Below, piece after piece: positions 8,037 to 16,665 of a stretch of DNA of 64,000 nt; position 1 is the stretch's first letter; each line of letters begins with the position of its first letter. This stretch comes from Noviherbaspirillum suwonense. Lineage in GTDB: Bacteria > Pseudomonadota > Gammaproteobacteria > Burkholderiales > Burkholderiaceae_D. Both the position numbers and the translations under genes were made by a program. The notes below the pieces were generated by a model. That model did no database searches. It had not been told where the DNA came from and saw nothing but the letters and a program-made list of their open reading frames with translations. Location: contig NZ_FXUL01000022.1 in NCBI RefSeq assembly GCF_900182955.1, positions 44,763-108,762 on the forward strand, read 5' to 3'.

Positions 8037-9803
8037 ATGACTATCTTTAAAAAGCACAAGACCGCCCTGACCCTGATTGCAGCCGCAACCCTGAGCCTGG
8101 GGTTTGGCGGATGCGGTGGCAGCGATTCCGACTCGGACAGCAGCGGCGCCGACAGCCAGGTTCGCTCCACGCAATTCGGCTTGGTTGAAGGCGTGGCAAG
8201 CCAGGAAGACAAGACGATGGCCTGGCTCGGCGTTCCTTATGCCAAGCCACCTGTCGGCAACCTCCGCTGGCAGCCGCCGCAGGCGCCCGATGCATGGACA
8301 GGCATCAGGTCGGCCAAGGACTTTGCCGACGCATGCACGCAGATAGGCGGCCTGTTCGGGCCGCCGCCCAAAGGCAAGGATTACAGTGCCATTTCGGAGA
8401 CTTTCTACAAGCCGGTCGGTTCCGAAGACTGCCTGAACTTGAACATCTGGCGTCCGCTGAACGACGATGGAACGAAGCTGCCCGTCATCGTCTTCATTCA
8501 TGGCGGAAGCAATGTGGTCGGCGCTGCCCATGACCCGATTTACCTGGGCGGCAACCTGGCCAACAATGCGAACGCCATTGTCGTCACCGTCGCCTATCGG
8601 CTTGGCGTGATGGGCTGGCTGTCCCATCCGGCCTTGAACACCGGCGACCCTCTACGCGATTCCGGCAACTTCGCGCTGCTCGACCTGATCCAATCGCTCA
8701 AGTTCGTGAAGGATAACATCGCCAGCTTTGGCGGCGACCCCAACAACGTGACGATCATGGGCCAGTCCGCCGGTGCGACCAATGTGAATGCGCTGATCGT
8801 TTCGCCGCTTGCCGCGGGCCTCTTCCAAAAGGCCATTCCGCTCAGCGGCGGGGTCAGCGCCAGTCCGCCGGCAACGGCCGTCAACAAGGCGAACGCCTTT
8901 ATCAATGCCCTGCTGATCAAGGATGGCCTCGCGACCGACAAGGCGTCCGCCGACGCCTATCGCGCCGCCCAGAGCAATGCGTGGATCAAGAACTATCTGA
9001 TGTCCAAGACCAGTGCCGATCTCTACAATATCCAGGTCGATCCGACAGGAGGCAAGTGGGGCACCGGCTCGCGCACCTTCGAACCGGGTTCAAGCACCGC
9101 GACCTTGTGGGCTACGGTCGCACCGATTGCGGACGGCACCGTCATGCCTTCGAATGTGACGACCGCCATTTCGAGCGGTAATTTCAACAAGGTGCCGTTA
9201 TTGGTTGGAAATACCGCAGAGGAAGGCAAGCTCTTTTCATCGGCATTCAAGGTCGACGACTATACCCGGGTCAAGTGGATGAACGGCACCTACCTGGGCA
9301 CAGTAAGCAATCTCAGGTTCGAAGACCTCATCGACGGCACGATCGTCACGCCGCTCACGCTGGCGAACTACAACACCTACATATTCGACAATGCAAACCG
9401 CGTCAGTCCGGCGCCGAGCATCACCACCGCCGCTTTCCTGAACCTCGGCGCGGCAACGAATGCAGCCTATTATTCAAAGGTTCCCATCTACGCCTATAAC
9501 TTCAAGTGGAACAAGCAGCCCGCGCCGTGGAATGACGTGTACGGCGCATGGCACACGGGGGACCTGCCCTTTGTCTTCGGCAATTTCAACCTCAGCCTCA
9601 ACAGCTTCGGCTGGACCAAGATCAACGAGCCGGGACGCCTGGCCCTTTCCAACCTGATGCAGAAAAGTATCGCGGCATTTGTCAGGACAGGAAATCCCAA
9701 TAACAGCAGCCTAAGCGCGACATGGGACCAATGGACGCCGACCGCGCCGCGCAAGATGGCATTTGACGCGACGCTCGAGCAGGCGACGGCGAAGCTGGAA
9801 TAA
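8037..9803 (+). CDS. Type-B carboxylesterase, probable lipoprotein
   Basis: 588 residues of the carboxylesterase/lipase alpha-beta hydrolase family (COG2272). The N-terminus is a signal sequence ending GFGGC, so Cys26 may be lipidated, although the lipobox is not perfect. It is followed by an Asp/Ser linker. The catalytic Ser244 lies in GQSAG, the oxyanion loop is HGGSN, the acid is probably in NTAEEG, and the His is in AWHTGDLPF. It would hydrolyse carboxylic esters in the periplasm or on the outer membrane. Its place beside SDR and BKACE genes suggests that it opens an ester substrate before uptake. Confidence 0.9.
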   Translation: MTIFKKHKTALTLIAAATLSLGFGGCGGSDSDSDSSGADSQVRSTQFGLVEGVASQEDKTMAWLGVPYAKPPVGNLRWQPPQAPDAWTGIRSAKDFADACTQIGGLFGPPPKGKDYSAISETFYKPVGSEDCLNLNIWRPLNDDGTKLPVIVFIHGGSNVVGAAHDPIYLGGNLANNANAIVVTVAYRLGVMGWLSHPALNTGDPLRDSGNFALLDLIQSLKFVKDNIASFGGDPNNVTIMGQSAGATNVNALIVSPLAAGLFQKAIPLSGGVSASPPATAVNKANAFINALLIKDGLATDKASADAYRAAQSNAWIKNYLMSKTSADLYNIQVDPTGGKWGTGSRTFEPGSSTATLWATVAPIADGTVMPSNVTTAISSGNFNKVPLLVGNTAEEGKLFSSAFKVDDYTRVKWMNGTYLGTVSNLRFEDLIDGTIVTPLTLANYNTYIFDNANRVSPAPSITTAAFLNLGAATNAAYYSKVPIYAYNFKWNKQPAPWNDVYGAWHTGDLPFVFGNFNLSLNSFGWTKINEPGRLALSNLMQKSIAAFVRTGNPNNSSLSATWDQWTPTAPRKMAFDATLEQATAKLE

Positions 9804-9893
9804 GGGCGCGCTGACTCGCCGCGCGGCCTCTCCTTGCATGCTGCGCATCCGGCGGTACACTGTCGTGTCATTCTCTGCGACAGGACTTGGACG

Positions 9894-10634
9894 ATGAAGA
9901 AGGCGATACTCGTTACCGGCGGCGGCCGCGGCATTGGCGCCGCCATCTGCAGGCTGGCGGCAGCGCAAGGCTATGCCGTCGCCATCAACTATGTCCACGA
10001 CGAGGGCTCGGCGCAAAAGCTGGCGGCAAGCATCTCGGCGGATGGCGGCACCGCATGCACGGTCAGAGGCGACGTGGCTGTCGAAGCCGACGTGGAACGG
10101 CTGTTCGAAACCACGGAATCGATGCTTGGCCCACTTTACGGGGTCGTCAATAACGCGGGAATCACCGGCCGCATCGGTGCCTTCATCGATGCCGACCCGG
10201 CTTCGATCGAGCAGATTTTCCAGACCAATGTGTTTGGCGCGATGCACTGCTGTCGTGCGGCGCTGCGATGTTTTCAGCGTTCCGGCACGGCGGGCGTGAT
10301 CGTCAATATTTCCTCGATTGCAGCGGCGACCGGCAGTCCGAATGAATATGTCCACTATGCTGCCAGCAAGGCCGCGGTCGAGACGTTCACGCTGGGGCTG
10401 GCACGCGAGGTCGCTTCCAGGAACATCCGCGTCTGCGCGGTCGCGCCGGGATCCACGCTCACGGAAATTCATGCGACTGCCGGCGAGCCAGGCCGGCCGG
10501 CCCGGGTTGCGCCAAAAATCCCGATGGGGCGATTGGCCACGCCGGAAGAGATCGCGGAGCCGGTCGTCTGGCTGCTGTCGGATGCAGCGTCGTACATGAC
10601 CGGGTCCATCGTGCGTTGCGCCGGCGGCCTTTGA
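9894..10634 (+). CDS. SDR family oxidoreductase (FabG-like)
   Basis: Classical SDR of 246 residues, cytoplasmic. Motifs are TGGGRGIG for NAD(P) binding, VVNNAG, the catalytic Ser in NISSIAA, and YAASK. ATG 9894 is preceded by AGGA (9882-9885). It is the third SDR in this 11-kb block and converges on a LysR gene with about 140 bp between them. The sequence is close to 3-oxoacyl-ACP reductases and glucose dehydrogenase-like SDRs, so the substrate is open. Confidence 0.9.
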   Translation: MKKAILVTGGGRGIGAAICRLAAAQGYAVAINYVHDEGSAQKLAASISADGGTACTVRGDVAVEADVERLFETTESMLGPLYGVVNNAGITGRIGAFIDADPASIEQIFQTNVFGAMHCCRAALRCFQRSGTAGVIVNISSIAAATGSPNEYVHYAASKAAVETFTLGLAREVASRNIRVCAVAPGSTLTEIHATAGEPGRPARVAPKIPMGRLATPEEIAEPVVWLLSDAASYMTGSIVRCAGGL

Positions 10635-10775
10635 AAATTTGCTGGCAACGGCATGCGGGGAACAAGACGCGATCCATGCATTCGGGATCTACCGAACCCG
10701 CGTGAGTCGAACGCCCAAGCCAGCCTGTGTGAGCAGCATCAGAGCAGGGCTGTCTTCTGCCATGTCCACTTCGAT

Positions 10776-11669
10776 CTAACTTGGGGCGCATTCCTGCCTG
10801 ATCCAACGCCTTAAGGCATCGACCGCACCGCCCTGCGCGAAAGCGCCTTTCGGCGCGACGAGATAATAGCCCTCGGTGACGGAAAGCCGGGCTTCAAACA
10901 ACTCTATCAATTCGCCGTTTGCAATTTCCTGTTCAACGAGCGACGCGCTGGTCAGCACGACGCCCTGTTCGCATTTTGCAGTATCGATTGCCAGATGGGA
11001 TGCATCGAAGTGGATGGCGGGAATTCCTCCCGTCCCACGCTCAGGCAAAGTCGTAAATTGCCGGAACCATTGGTCCCAGTAAGGATGGATTCTGGTTGCC
11101 AGCAGCGTCGTTCGCGCCAGATCGTTCGGCTGCTGCAGTGCCAGTCTTGTTCGATAGGCCGGGCTGCAATACACCCTTAATTCCTCCAAAAATAGCAATT
11201 CAATATCGAGCCGGTCGCTTGCCACGGGAGTGAAATGCCTGATAGCGACATCAACCGATTCCTTATCAAAGTCCACTACCGCTGCGCTCGCATCGATGCT
11301 GATGCTGATGCCGGGGTGAAGGTCCATGAAACGCACCATGCGTGGAACGAACCACTTCCTTGCAAAGCTGGGCGGCATGGAAATACGCACTTCGTCGCGC
11401 TGGCGCTTCCTGAGTGCGAGGCTTGCATCGGAGATCTGTCCCAAGGCCCCGTTAATGCGTCCGAAATAGAGTGCTCCGGCATCGGTGAGCCTAACTTTCC
11501 GTACGTCCCGATGAAATAGTTTTAAACCGAGCCAGTCTTCCAGCTTATGAATGAGCTGACCCACTGCTCCTGGCGTGACATACAGTTCCTGGGCAGCCTT
11601 GGCGAAGCTCAAATGCCTTGCCGCCGCATCGAAGGCGACCAGGGAGCGCAGCGGCGGAAGATTTTTCAT
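10776..11669 (-). CDS. LysR-type transcriptional regulator (GcvA-like)
   Basis: 297 residues. The N-terminal winged helix-turn-helix (about 1-60; PLRSLVAFDAAARHLSFAKA, then TPGAVGQLIHKLEDWLG) is followed by the LysR effector-binding domain. The opening FDAAARHLSF is typical of the GcvA subgroup. It is divergent from the tautomerase gene, with 158 bp between the starts, the usual arrangement for a LysR regulator and its target. The effector is unknown and may be an intermediate of the surrounding catabolic genes. Confidence 0.92.
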   Translation of the reverse strand: MKNLPPLRSLVAFDAAARHLSFAKAAQELYVTPGAVGQLIHKLEDWLGLKLFHRDVRKVRLTDAGALYFGRINGALGQISDASLALRKRQRDEVRISMPPSFARKWFVPRMVRFMDLHPGISISIDASAAVVDFDKESVDVAIRHFTPVASDRLDIELLFLEELRVYCSPAYRTRLALQQPNDLARTTLLATRIHPYWDQWFRQFTTLPERGTGGIPAIHFDASHLAIDTAKCEQGVVLTSASLVEQEIANGELIELFEARLSVTEGYYLVAPKGAFAQGGAVDALRRWIRQECAPS

Positions 11670-11672
11670 TGG

Positions 11673-11685
11673 ATAGTTATTCTAT
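11673..11685. promoter_or_regulatory. Possible LysR binding site
   Basis: ATAGTTATTCTAT is an interrupted dyad (ATAG-N5-CTAT) a few bases upstream of the lysR start codon, in the divergent lysR/tautomerase spacer. LysR regulators often bind such short AT-rich dyads next to their own promoter. A second dyad, CCAGCA-N3-TGCTGG (11727-11741), lies in the same spacer. Neither is diagnostic. Confidence 0.3.
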
Positions 11686-11827
11686 TTCATGCGCGAATTA
11701 AAGTCAGTTGTTGCGTGCCGGCCTGACCAGCACAATGCTGGTGTTGGCGTCATTGCCAGCGATCGACACGAAATGCCGCCCCTGTTAGAAACCAAACATT
11801 TTTCATTACACATGAAGGAGATTTCCC

Positions 11828-12211
11828 ATGCCGCTCGTCTGCATCCACCTGCCGCAAGGCAAATCCGCCGAGTATCGCAGCGCCATAAGCGACGTGGTTT
11901 ATGACGTGACCATCACGACGCTGAATGTCCCTGAAAACAACCGATTTCATGTCATCACCGAGCACGCGTCTGCAGATCTGATCATTGATCCGACCTACCA
12001 TGGCATTCACAGAAGCCAGGACGCGCTCATTATTCAGATCACCCTGAACAAGGGTCGAGCGACATTGGAACTGAAGAAGGCGTATTACAAGGCGTTAGCG
12101 GATGGCTTGCACGCACGGCTGGGCCTGCGCCGTGAAGATGTATTCATCAGCCTGGTCGAGGTAAAAAAGGAAAACTGGTCCCTGGGTAATGGCGAGGCCC
12201 AGTATGCGTAA
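11828..12211 (+). CDS. Tautomerase family protein (MSAD-like, tautomerase_2)
   Basis: 127 residues. It starts Met-Pro, so Pro1 after Met removal would be the general base or acid of the tautomerase superfamily. Length and layout fit the malonate semialdehyde decarboxylase/tautomerase_2 group rather than the ~62-residue 4-oxalocrotonate tautomerases: two beta-alpha-beta repeats with an Arg in NKGRATLELKK. GAAGGAG lies 9 nt upstream of the ATG. Divergent from lysR. It could isomerise a keto-enol intermediate or decarboxylate a 3-oxo acid in the local pathway. Confidence 0.85.
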   Translation: MPLVCIHLPQGKSAEYRSAISDVVYDVTITTLNVPENNRFHVITEHASADLIIDPTYHGIHRSQDALIIQITLNKGRATLELKKAYYKALADGLHARLGLRREDVFISLVEVKKENWSLGNGEAQYA

Positions 12212-12425
12212 TGCGCCGCATATCCATACGGCCAACCGGTATCGGGAAAAATTTTACGTAATCGGGACAGCATGATTTAAAACCATTGGCCGCCAATGCC
12301 AGCCATCTACAATGCCCCGGTTGCAAGGACTGCGTACCTGACCAATGCGGAAAGGCACGCAATCGATGGCTGGCATCGTTTCGCCTAAACCGGTGCCTTT
12401 ACAAAAATTATATGGAATTAAGACA

Positions 12426-13757
12426 ATGCATCCCAGCTTTAGACTTATTGCTTTCGTTTTAAGCGTCTCGGCAACCTCCGTTGCCATCTCTGCTGACGCA
12501 GTCCCCGCGCTTGCCCCGAAAATCAGCGGACCGATGGGCAACCTCGTCATGCAGGCATCGATCAGGCAGGCCCTCGATTTCATCGAGAAGAACGAGCCGA
12601 AAACCATAGCGAACACCAAGGCCATCAATGCCATTCCTGCGCCCACCTTTGAAGAAGGCAAGCGCGCAGCCGACTTCGCGGCGCGCCTGAAGACGCTGGG
12701 CCTGGAAAACGTGCGTACCGACGAAGCGGGCAATGTCATGGGCACCTACAAGGGCAGCGGCAGCGGCCCGACCGTGATGCTGGCAGCCCACCTCGACACC
12801 GTGTTTCCAATGGCGACCGACCTGACCTTGACTGAAAAGGATGGCCGTCTCTATGCGCCCGGCATTGCAGACAATGCGCGATCGCTGGCAGCCATTCTGG
12901 TGATCGTCGAGGCGATGAAGACGGCGAAGATCCAGACGGAAGGCGACATTATTTTTTGCGGCAATGTCGCTGAAGAAGGATTGGGCGACCTGAAAGGCGT
13001 CAAGCATATCTTCGCGAAGAACAAGGACATCAAGGCTTTCGTCGGCCTGGAGCCGACGCTGGGCGGGGATGAAGGCGAACCGGTCACCTATCTGGCCACG
13101 GGCAGCAGGCGCTACAAGATCAGCTTCAAGGGCCCCGGCGGGCACAGTTATGAAGCGTTCGGCCTGCCTTCCGCAATCCATGCGCTGGGAAGGGCGGTGT
13201 CGCATATAGACGATCTGCGTGTCACCACCGACCCCAAGGTGACCTTCAATGTGGGCGTCATCGAAGGCGGCCAGTCGGTCAATACGATCTCGGGCGCCGC
13301 ATCGATGCTGGTCGACATGCGTTCGGAAGACAAGGCGGCGTTGCAGGCAATCGAAAAGCAGATCCTTGCAGCCGTGCAGCAAGGCGCGGACGAGACGAAC
13401 AAGCGTTGGAATAGCAGCGCGATCAAGGTGGAGACGGCGCTGATTGGCGACCGTCCGCCGGGCAAGATGCCGGTGACGTCCTCGATCGTCCAGGTGGCGC
13501 TGGCAGCATCCTCGGTGCAGGGCAGAAAACCCGCTCTCGACAGTGCGCATTCGACCGATGCCAACCTGCCCATGAGCCTGGGCATACCGTCGATCACGAT
13601 GAGTGGCGGCGGCTCTTCGTCCGGCATTCATTCGGCGAAGAATGAATGGTGGGCGCCGGTGAATGCTCATCGCGGTCCGCAGGACGTGCTGCTCACCATC
13701 CTGGGCCTGTCTGGTGTGAAGGGCATTCAAGCCTCGCTGCTCAACGTGACGCCTTAA
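12426..13757 (+). CDS. Exported M20-family metallopeptidase
   Basis: 443 residues from ATG 12426, where the N-terminus becomes a convincing signal peptide (MHPSFRLIAFVLSVSATSV, then AISADA). The in-frame ATG at 12345 adds a non-signal extension. Zn ligands and catalytic residues of the M20/PepT-like fold are visible: AAHLDTVFP, PGIADNARS, NVAEEGLGD with the Glu pair, and a late His in SGIHSAKNEWW. The lid domain starts near GPGGHSYEAFG. It probably hydrolyses peptides or N-acyl amino acids in the periplasm. Confidence 0.9.
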   Translation: MHPSFRLIAFVLSVSATSVAISADAVPALAPKISGPMGNLVMQASIRQALDFIEKNEPKTIANTKAINAIPAPTFEEGKRAADFAARLKTLGLENVRTDEAGNVMGTYKGSGSGPTVMLAAHLDTVFPMATDLTLTEKDGRLYAPGIADNARSLAAILVIVEAMKTAKIQTEGDIIFCGNVAEEGLGDLKGVKHIFAKNKDIKAFVGLEPTLGGDEGEPVTYLATGSRRYKISFKGPGGHSYEAFGLPSAIHALGRAVSHIDDLRVTTDPKVTFNVGVIEGGQSVNTISGAASMLVDMRSEDKAALQAIEKQILAAVQQGADETNKRWNSSAIKVETALIGDRPPGKMPVTSSIVQVALAASSVQGRKPALDSAHSTDANLPMSLGIPSITMSGGGSSSGIHSAKNEWWAPVNAHRGPQDVLLTILGLSGVKGIQASLLNVTP

Positions 13758-13907
13758 AGCAAAATTTCCATCGTCGACCGCGGACCGGCTGGTCCTTTGT
13801 CGGCGATGGAACTGGCATTGAACCCTAGCGGTCGTTCCAATCCGGGTACAAGCAGCGCTCAGGGAAATCCAGGCGTCGATCGGCCTGGCCTACCTGGGCT
13901 TACGTCC

Positions 13908-14921
13908 TTACACAGCCGTGAGGACAATCTTTCCCCGGATGTGCCCCCGCGCCGCGCGCTCGTGCGCGGCACGGGCGTCGGCCAGCGGGAACGTGCTGTC
14001 GATCGCGACACGTATCGTTCCCGCATCGAGCAGCCTGGCAAGTTCGGCAAGTTGCGCACCATTCGAGCGCACCTGGGTCGCCGATACCGTGACGCCCGCG
14101 CTTGCCGCCTGTTCTGCGCCTGAGAAGCCTAGCGGGTACACCGGAAATAATGCGCCGCCCCGTTTGATTGTATTCAGGAAGCGGGCTGCGCCTGCGCCGC
14201 CTACCGTATCCAGCACCACGTCGACATCCCGCGCAGCGTCCTCTGGCTTGACCTTGGTGTAATCGACATATGCGTCGGCGCCGATGTCACTTAAAAAGGA
14301 CTCATGCGCGGTGGAAGCCATTGCGATCACATGCGCGCCCTTCCATTTCGCCAGCTGCACCGCGAGGTGGCCCACGCCGCCTGCGGCGCCGTTGACCAGC
14401 ACTGTCTTGCCCTGGAGCGGAACCGGGCGATGCGGGCCTGCCTGAAATGGGTTAGGCTGGTCATGCCCGAGATCGACCAGGAACTGCCACGCGGTGAGCA
14501 TCGCCATAGGCGCGGCCGCAGCGCTGACGTGGTCTATCCCGGGCGGCTTGCGGGCAAAATCCGACGCGGGCGCCGCGACATACTCGGCATAGGCCGCGCT
14601 TTCGCCGAAGCTGGGAAACCGGAGCATGCCGAACACCTCGTCGCCCACCGAAAAATCCCGCACGTCGGAGGCAACGGCGACGACGACGCCCGACACATCC
14701 GTTCCGGGGATGGCTGGCAGCGGCACCGCCAATCTCCAGTCCGGCGGCAGCGTGCTGTAGCCGTCGCGCAGGTACCAGTCCGGCGGATTGATGCCGACCG
14801 CGTGGCAGCGCACGAGCAGTTCGCCCTGGTTCAATTCCGGCATCGGTACATCTTCATAACGTAGCACTTCGGGGCCCCCGAATTCGTGCAGGCGGATCGC
14901 TTTCATGGTGCGAGTTGACAT
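13908..14921 (-). CDS. Zinc-type NADP-dependent alcohol dehydrogenase / quinone oxidoreductase
   Basis: 337-residue medium-chain dehydrogenase/reductase. It has an N-terminal GroES-like fold (MKAIRLHEFGGPEVLRYEDV) and a Rossmann NADP site NGAAGGVGHLAVQLAKWKGA. The usual catalytic Zn cysteines are absent, so it belongs with the Zn-independent QOR-type enzymes despite common annotation as zinc-binding. I chose ATG 14921 (MSTRTMKAI) with AAGAG upstream. The upstream ATG at 14993 would run through the operator cluster. Divergent from a tetR gene and very likely repressed by it. Confidence 0.9.
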   Translation of the reverse strand: MSTRTMKAIRLHEFGGPEVLRYEDVPMPELNQGELLVRCHAVGINPPDWYLRDGYSTLPPDWRLAVPLPAIPGTDVSGVVVAVASDVRDFSVGDEVFGMLRFPSFGESAAYAEYVAAPASDFARKPPGIDHVSAAAAPMAMLTAWQFLVDLGHDQPNPFQAGPHRPVPLQGKTVLVNGAAGGVGHLAVQLAKWKGAHVIAMASTAHESFLSDIGADAYVDYTKVKPEDAARDVDVVLDTVGGAGAARFLNTIKRGGALFPVYPLGFSGAEQAASAGVTVSATQVRSNGAQLAELARLLDAGTIRVAIDSTFPLADARAAHERAARGHIRGKIVLTAV

Positions 14922-14957
14922 GGGTTTCTCTTTCGTCAAGAATGGCAGCTCATTACC

Positions 14958-15025
14958 GGAACAACGCTCCTTATATTCGGAGCGGTGTTCCACTTAGATG
15001 GCTCAAATATAGGGAGCGGTGTTCC
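14958..15025. promoter_or_regulatory. Three-copy TetR operator in the divergent promoter region
   Basis: Three 13-bp dyads of the form GGARC-N3-GYTCC lie in the 122-bp spacer between the oxidoreductase and tetR. They are GGAACAACGCTCC (14958-14970), GGAGCGGTGTTCC (14979-14991) and GGAGCGGTGTTCC again (15013-15025). The first is the other two inverted, with one change. The flanks are AT-rich and similar (TATATTC before copy 2, AATATAG before copy 3). This is a typical autoregulated TetR arrangement. Confidence 0.8.
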
Positions 15026-15043
15026 GCTTGTCAAGTCACATGT

Positions 15044-15607
15044 ATGCGGGCTGATGCGAAAAAGAACTACGACCACCTGCTCGAGGTCGGTCGCGAGTTG
15101 GTTGCCGAGCAAGGGGCCGATGCATCGATGCGCGATGTTGCCCGCAGGGCTGGGGTCGGCATCGGCACGCTATACCGGCACTTCCCGACGCGCGAGGCCT
15201 TGCTCGAAGCGTTGCTTCGCAACAGTTTCGACCAGCTGACGGCCAAAGCGGGCGGCCTCGAAACGTCGGACTCGCCCGGCGAAGCGCTGGTATCGTGGCT
15301 GCGTGAGACTGTCGCAATTGCCCATAGCCACCGGGGCGTCATCGCGTCGATGACAGCCGCTATCGCCGACCCGGATTCCGCGCTGCACGACTCATGCATG
15401 ACGATGCGCGCGTCCGGCACGCGGCTGCTTGCCCGCGCGCAGGCGGAAGGCAAGGCGCGGGCCGATATCGACGGCGCCGATTTGTTCGCGCTGTTGGGCG
15501 CCCTGGCCTGGATAAACGATCAGCCTTCGCTAAGGTCTCGTGCCGACCATCTTTTCGGCGTTATCGCCAGCGCGATCCTTGTGCAAGGTGTTTCTGCGGA
15601 TGACTGA
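15044..15607 (+). CDS. TetR/AcrR family transcriptional regulator
   Basis: 187 residues from ATG 15044. The N-terminal helix-turn-helix is clear (KKNYDHLLEVGRELVAEQGA, then MRDVARRAGVGIGTLYRHF). The C-terminal half is an all-helical ligand domain with SALHDSCMTMRASGTRLLAR and ALAWINDQPS. An upstream in-frame ATG at 14915 is rejected because it would translate the operator repeats. It should repress itself and the divergent oxidoreductase gene until it binds a small ligand. Confidence 0.92.
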   Translation: MRADAKKNYDHLLEVGRELVAEQGADASMRDVARRAGVGIGTLYRHFPTREALLEALLRNSFDQLTAKAGGLETSDSPGEALVSWLRETVAIAHSHRGVIASMTAAIADPDSALHDSCMTMRASGTRLLARAQAEGKARADIDGADLFALLGALAWINDQPSLRSRADHLFGVIASAILVQGVSADD

Positions 15608-16383
15608 TAAACGGCCGTGCATTTAGCATTGGCATTGCACTGGGCATTTACACCCGTAGCAAGCCTGTCAGGTTCCGCATCGGCAATTTTGCTGGGGCCG
15701 ACTCCCACCGCAGTGCAGGTTGCGGCGCCGGCAGCACCAGATTACGGATCCGCGAGCTGATTTCAGGCGCTTTGGCGGGGACGGTACTATCCAGTACCTC
15801 TGCTGCATCCCGAAGAGGCCTGTGATTCGGTCGCAGAATTGCTGGCGTTCAGCCAGGTTCCCCATGTCGGCCGCTTCAACCGGATCCGCCGTCCGTCCGA
15901 ATTAGCCAGCGTCACGGACGGTGCGCACTAGAGGGCCCAAAGCCTTTCCGGAAGTCTTGACGCAGCCGAGCACGAATATGCAACGACGACCACCCCGGCC
16001 AATTGGGCACCATGACGCCAGTCGCCCAAAATTTTGTAGAAACATAAAGCCGGATCGTCGGAACCGGTTAAAACGTGCGCGCCACCTGGCTGTGCCGATT
16101 TTCGCCGCGCTTGTCTCGATGGCCTTGGCATCGGCATTGATTTGTCAAAACGAGGGAGGCGTTAAAGAGGACGAACAACCGCCGCGTGTGGCGTTATGAC
16201 ACACAGACCTGAAGTTCAAACTGGGCTTGGCTTGAAATTAGGAAGGCATCTAATCGCGCAATAAACCTCACGAATGCTTTTCGTACTAACGCCAATCGAC
16301 GTTTAGCCGACACGCATGAGGTGAGTTTCGAATCAATTGGCTGATATTTCTGTAAAAGTTCAAGCAATCGATAAACAGAAAAT

Positions 16384-16524
16384 CTAGAACAGCCAAAGAA
16401 GAGCAACCACCCGAGACAGGATGCCAAATGCAACGGCAATTGCCGTTAGTACGAAAATGAGGATTTGGATTGACTTGTGGCTCCGTTGGCTTGGGCGGCT
16501 GAATCTGCTGATCGGCGTGCGCAT
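16384..16524 (-). CDS. Possible small membrane protein (46 aa)
   Basis: ATG at 16524, stop TAG at 16384-16386, giving 46 residues: a basic, Ser/Arg-rich start (MRTPISRFSRPSQRSHKS) then one long hydrophobic segment (IQILIFVLTAIAVAFGILSR and VVALLWLF). One membrane helix with a positive cytoplasmic side is plausible. There is no clear Shine-Dalgarno. It could equally be the C-terminal remnant of a frameshifted longer gene whose proline-rich part lies in another frame upstream. I recognise no family. Confidence 0.25.
   Translation of the reverse strand: MRTPISRFSRPSQRSHKSIQILIFVLTAIAVAFGILSRVVALLWLF
16432..16447. repeat. 16-bp perfect palindrome
   Basis: AACGGCAATTGCCGTT is a perfect 16-bp dyad in the otherwise gene-poor stretch. 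It could be a protein-binding site or a chance structure within the small membrane ORF. No second copy was noticed. Confidence 0.4.
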
Positions 16525-16665
16525 GCCTGGCCGCTGTGTGCGACTGTATGGCAGTCGGCGGCGCCAGTTTTACTGGCTCTGCATCGGCGATGGCCGACTC
16601 GGTCGCGAAAACGACGGCGCGACGATTGCGTGCCTTGCCACGCCCACGAATTGCGCCACCACGAA

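Larger units (their letters stand above)
15608..16665. other. Gene-poor stretch of about 1 kb
   Basis: Between tetR and the debranching enzyme no reading frame has convincing start, ribosome site and composition. There are signs of decayed coding sequence. The plus-strand open stretch 15761-15931 has coherent amino-acid composition (LLHPEEACDSVAELLAF, then QVPHVGRFNRI) but no start codon and a stop directly before it. A proline-rich minus frame near 16500-16620 (PPKPTEPQVNP) abuts, in another frame, the hydrophobic tail of the small frame at 16384-16524. Base composition is more AT-rich around 16190-16400 than in neighbouring genes. It may be the scar of an old insertion or deletion. Confidence 0.5.

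Noticed and set aside
15921..16199. 92-codon plus-strand frame in the gene-poor stretch
   Set aside because: No ribosome site, low-complexity basic start, no family resemblance; treated as part of the decayed region.
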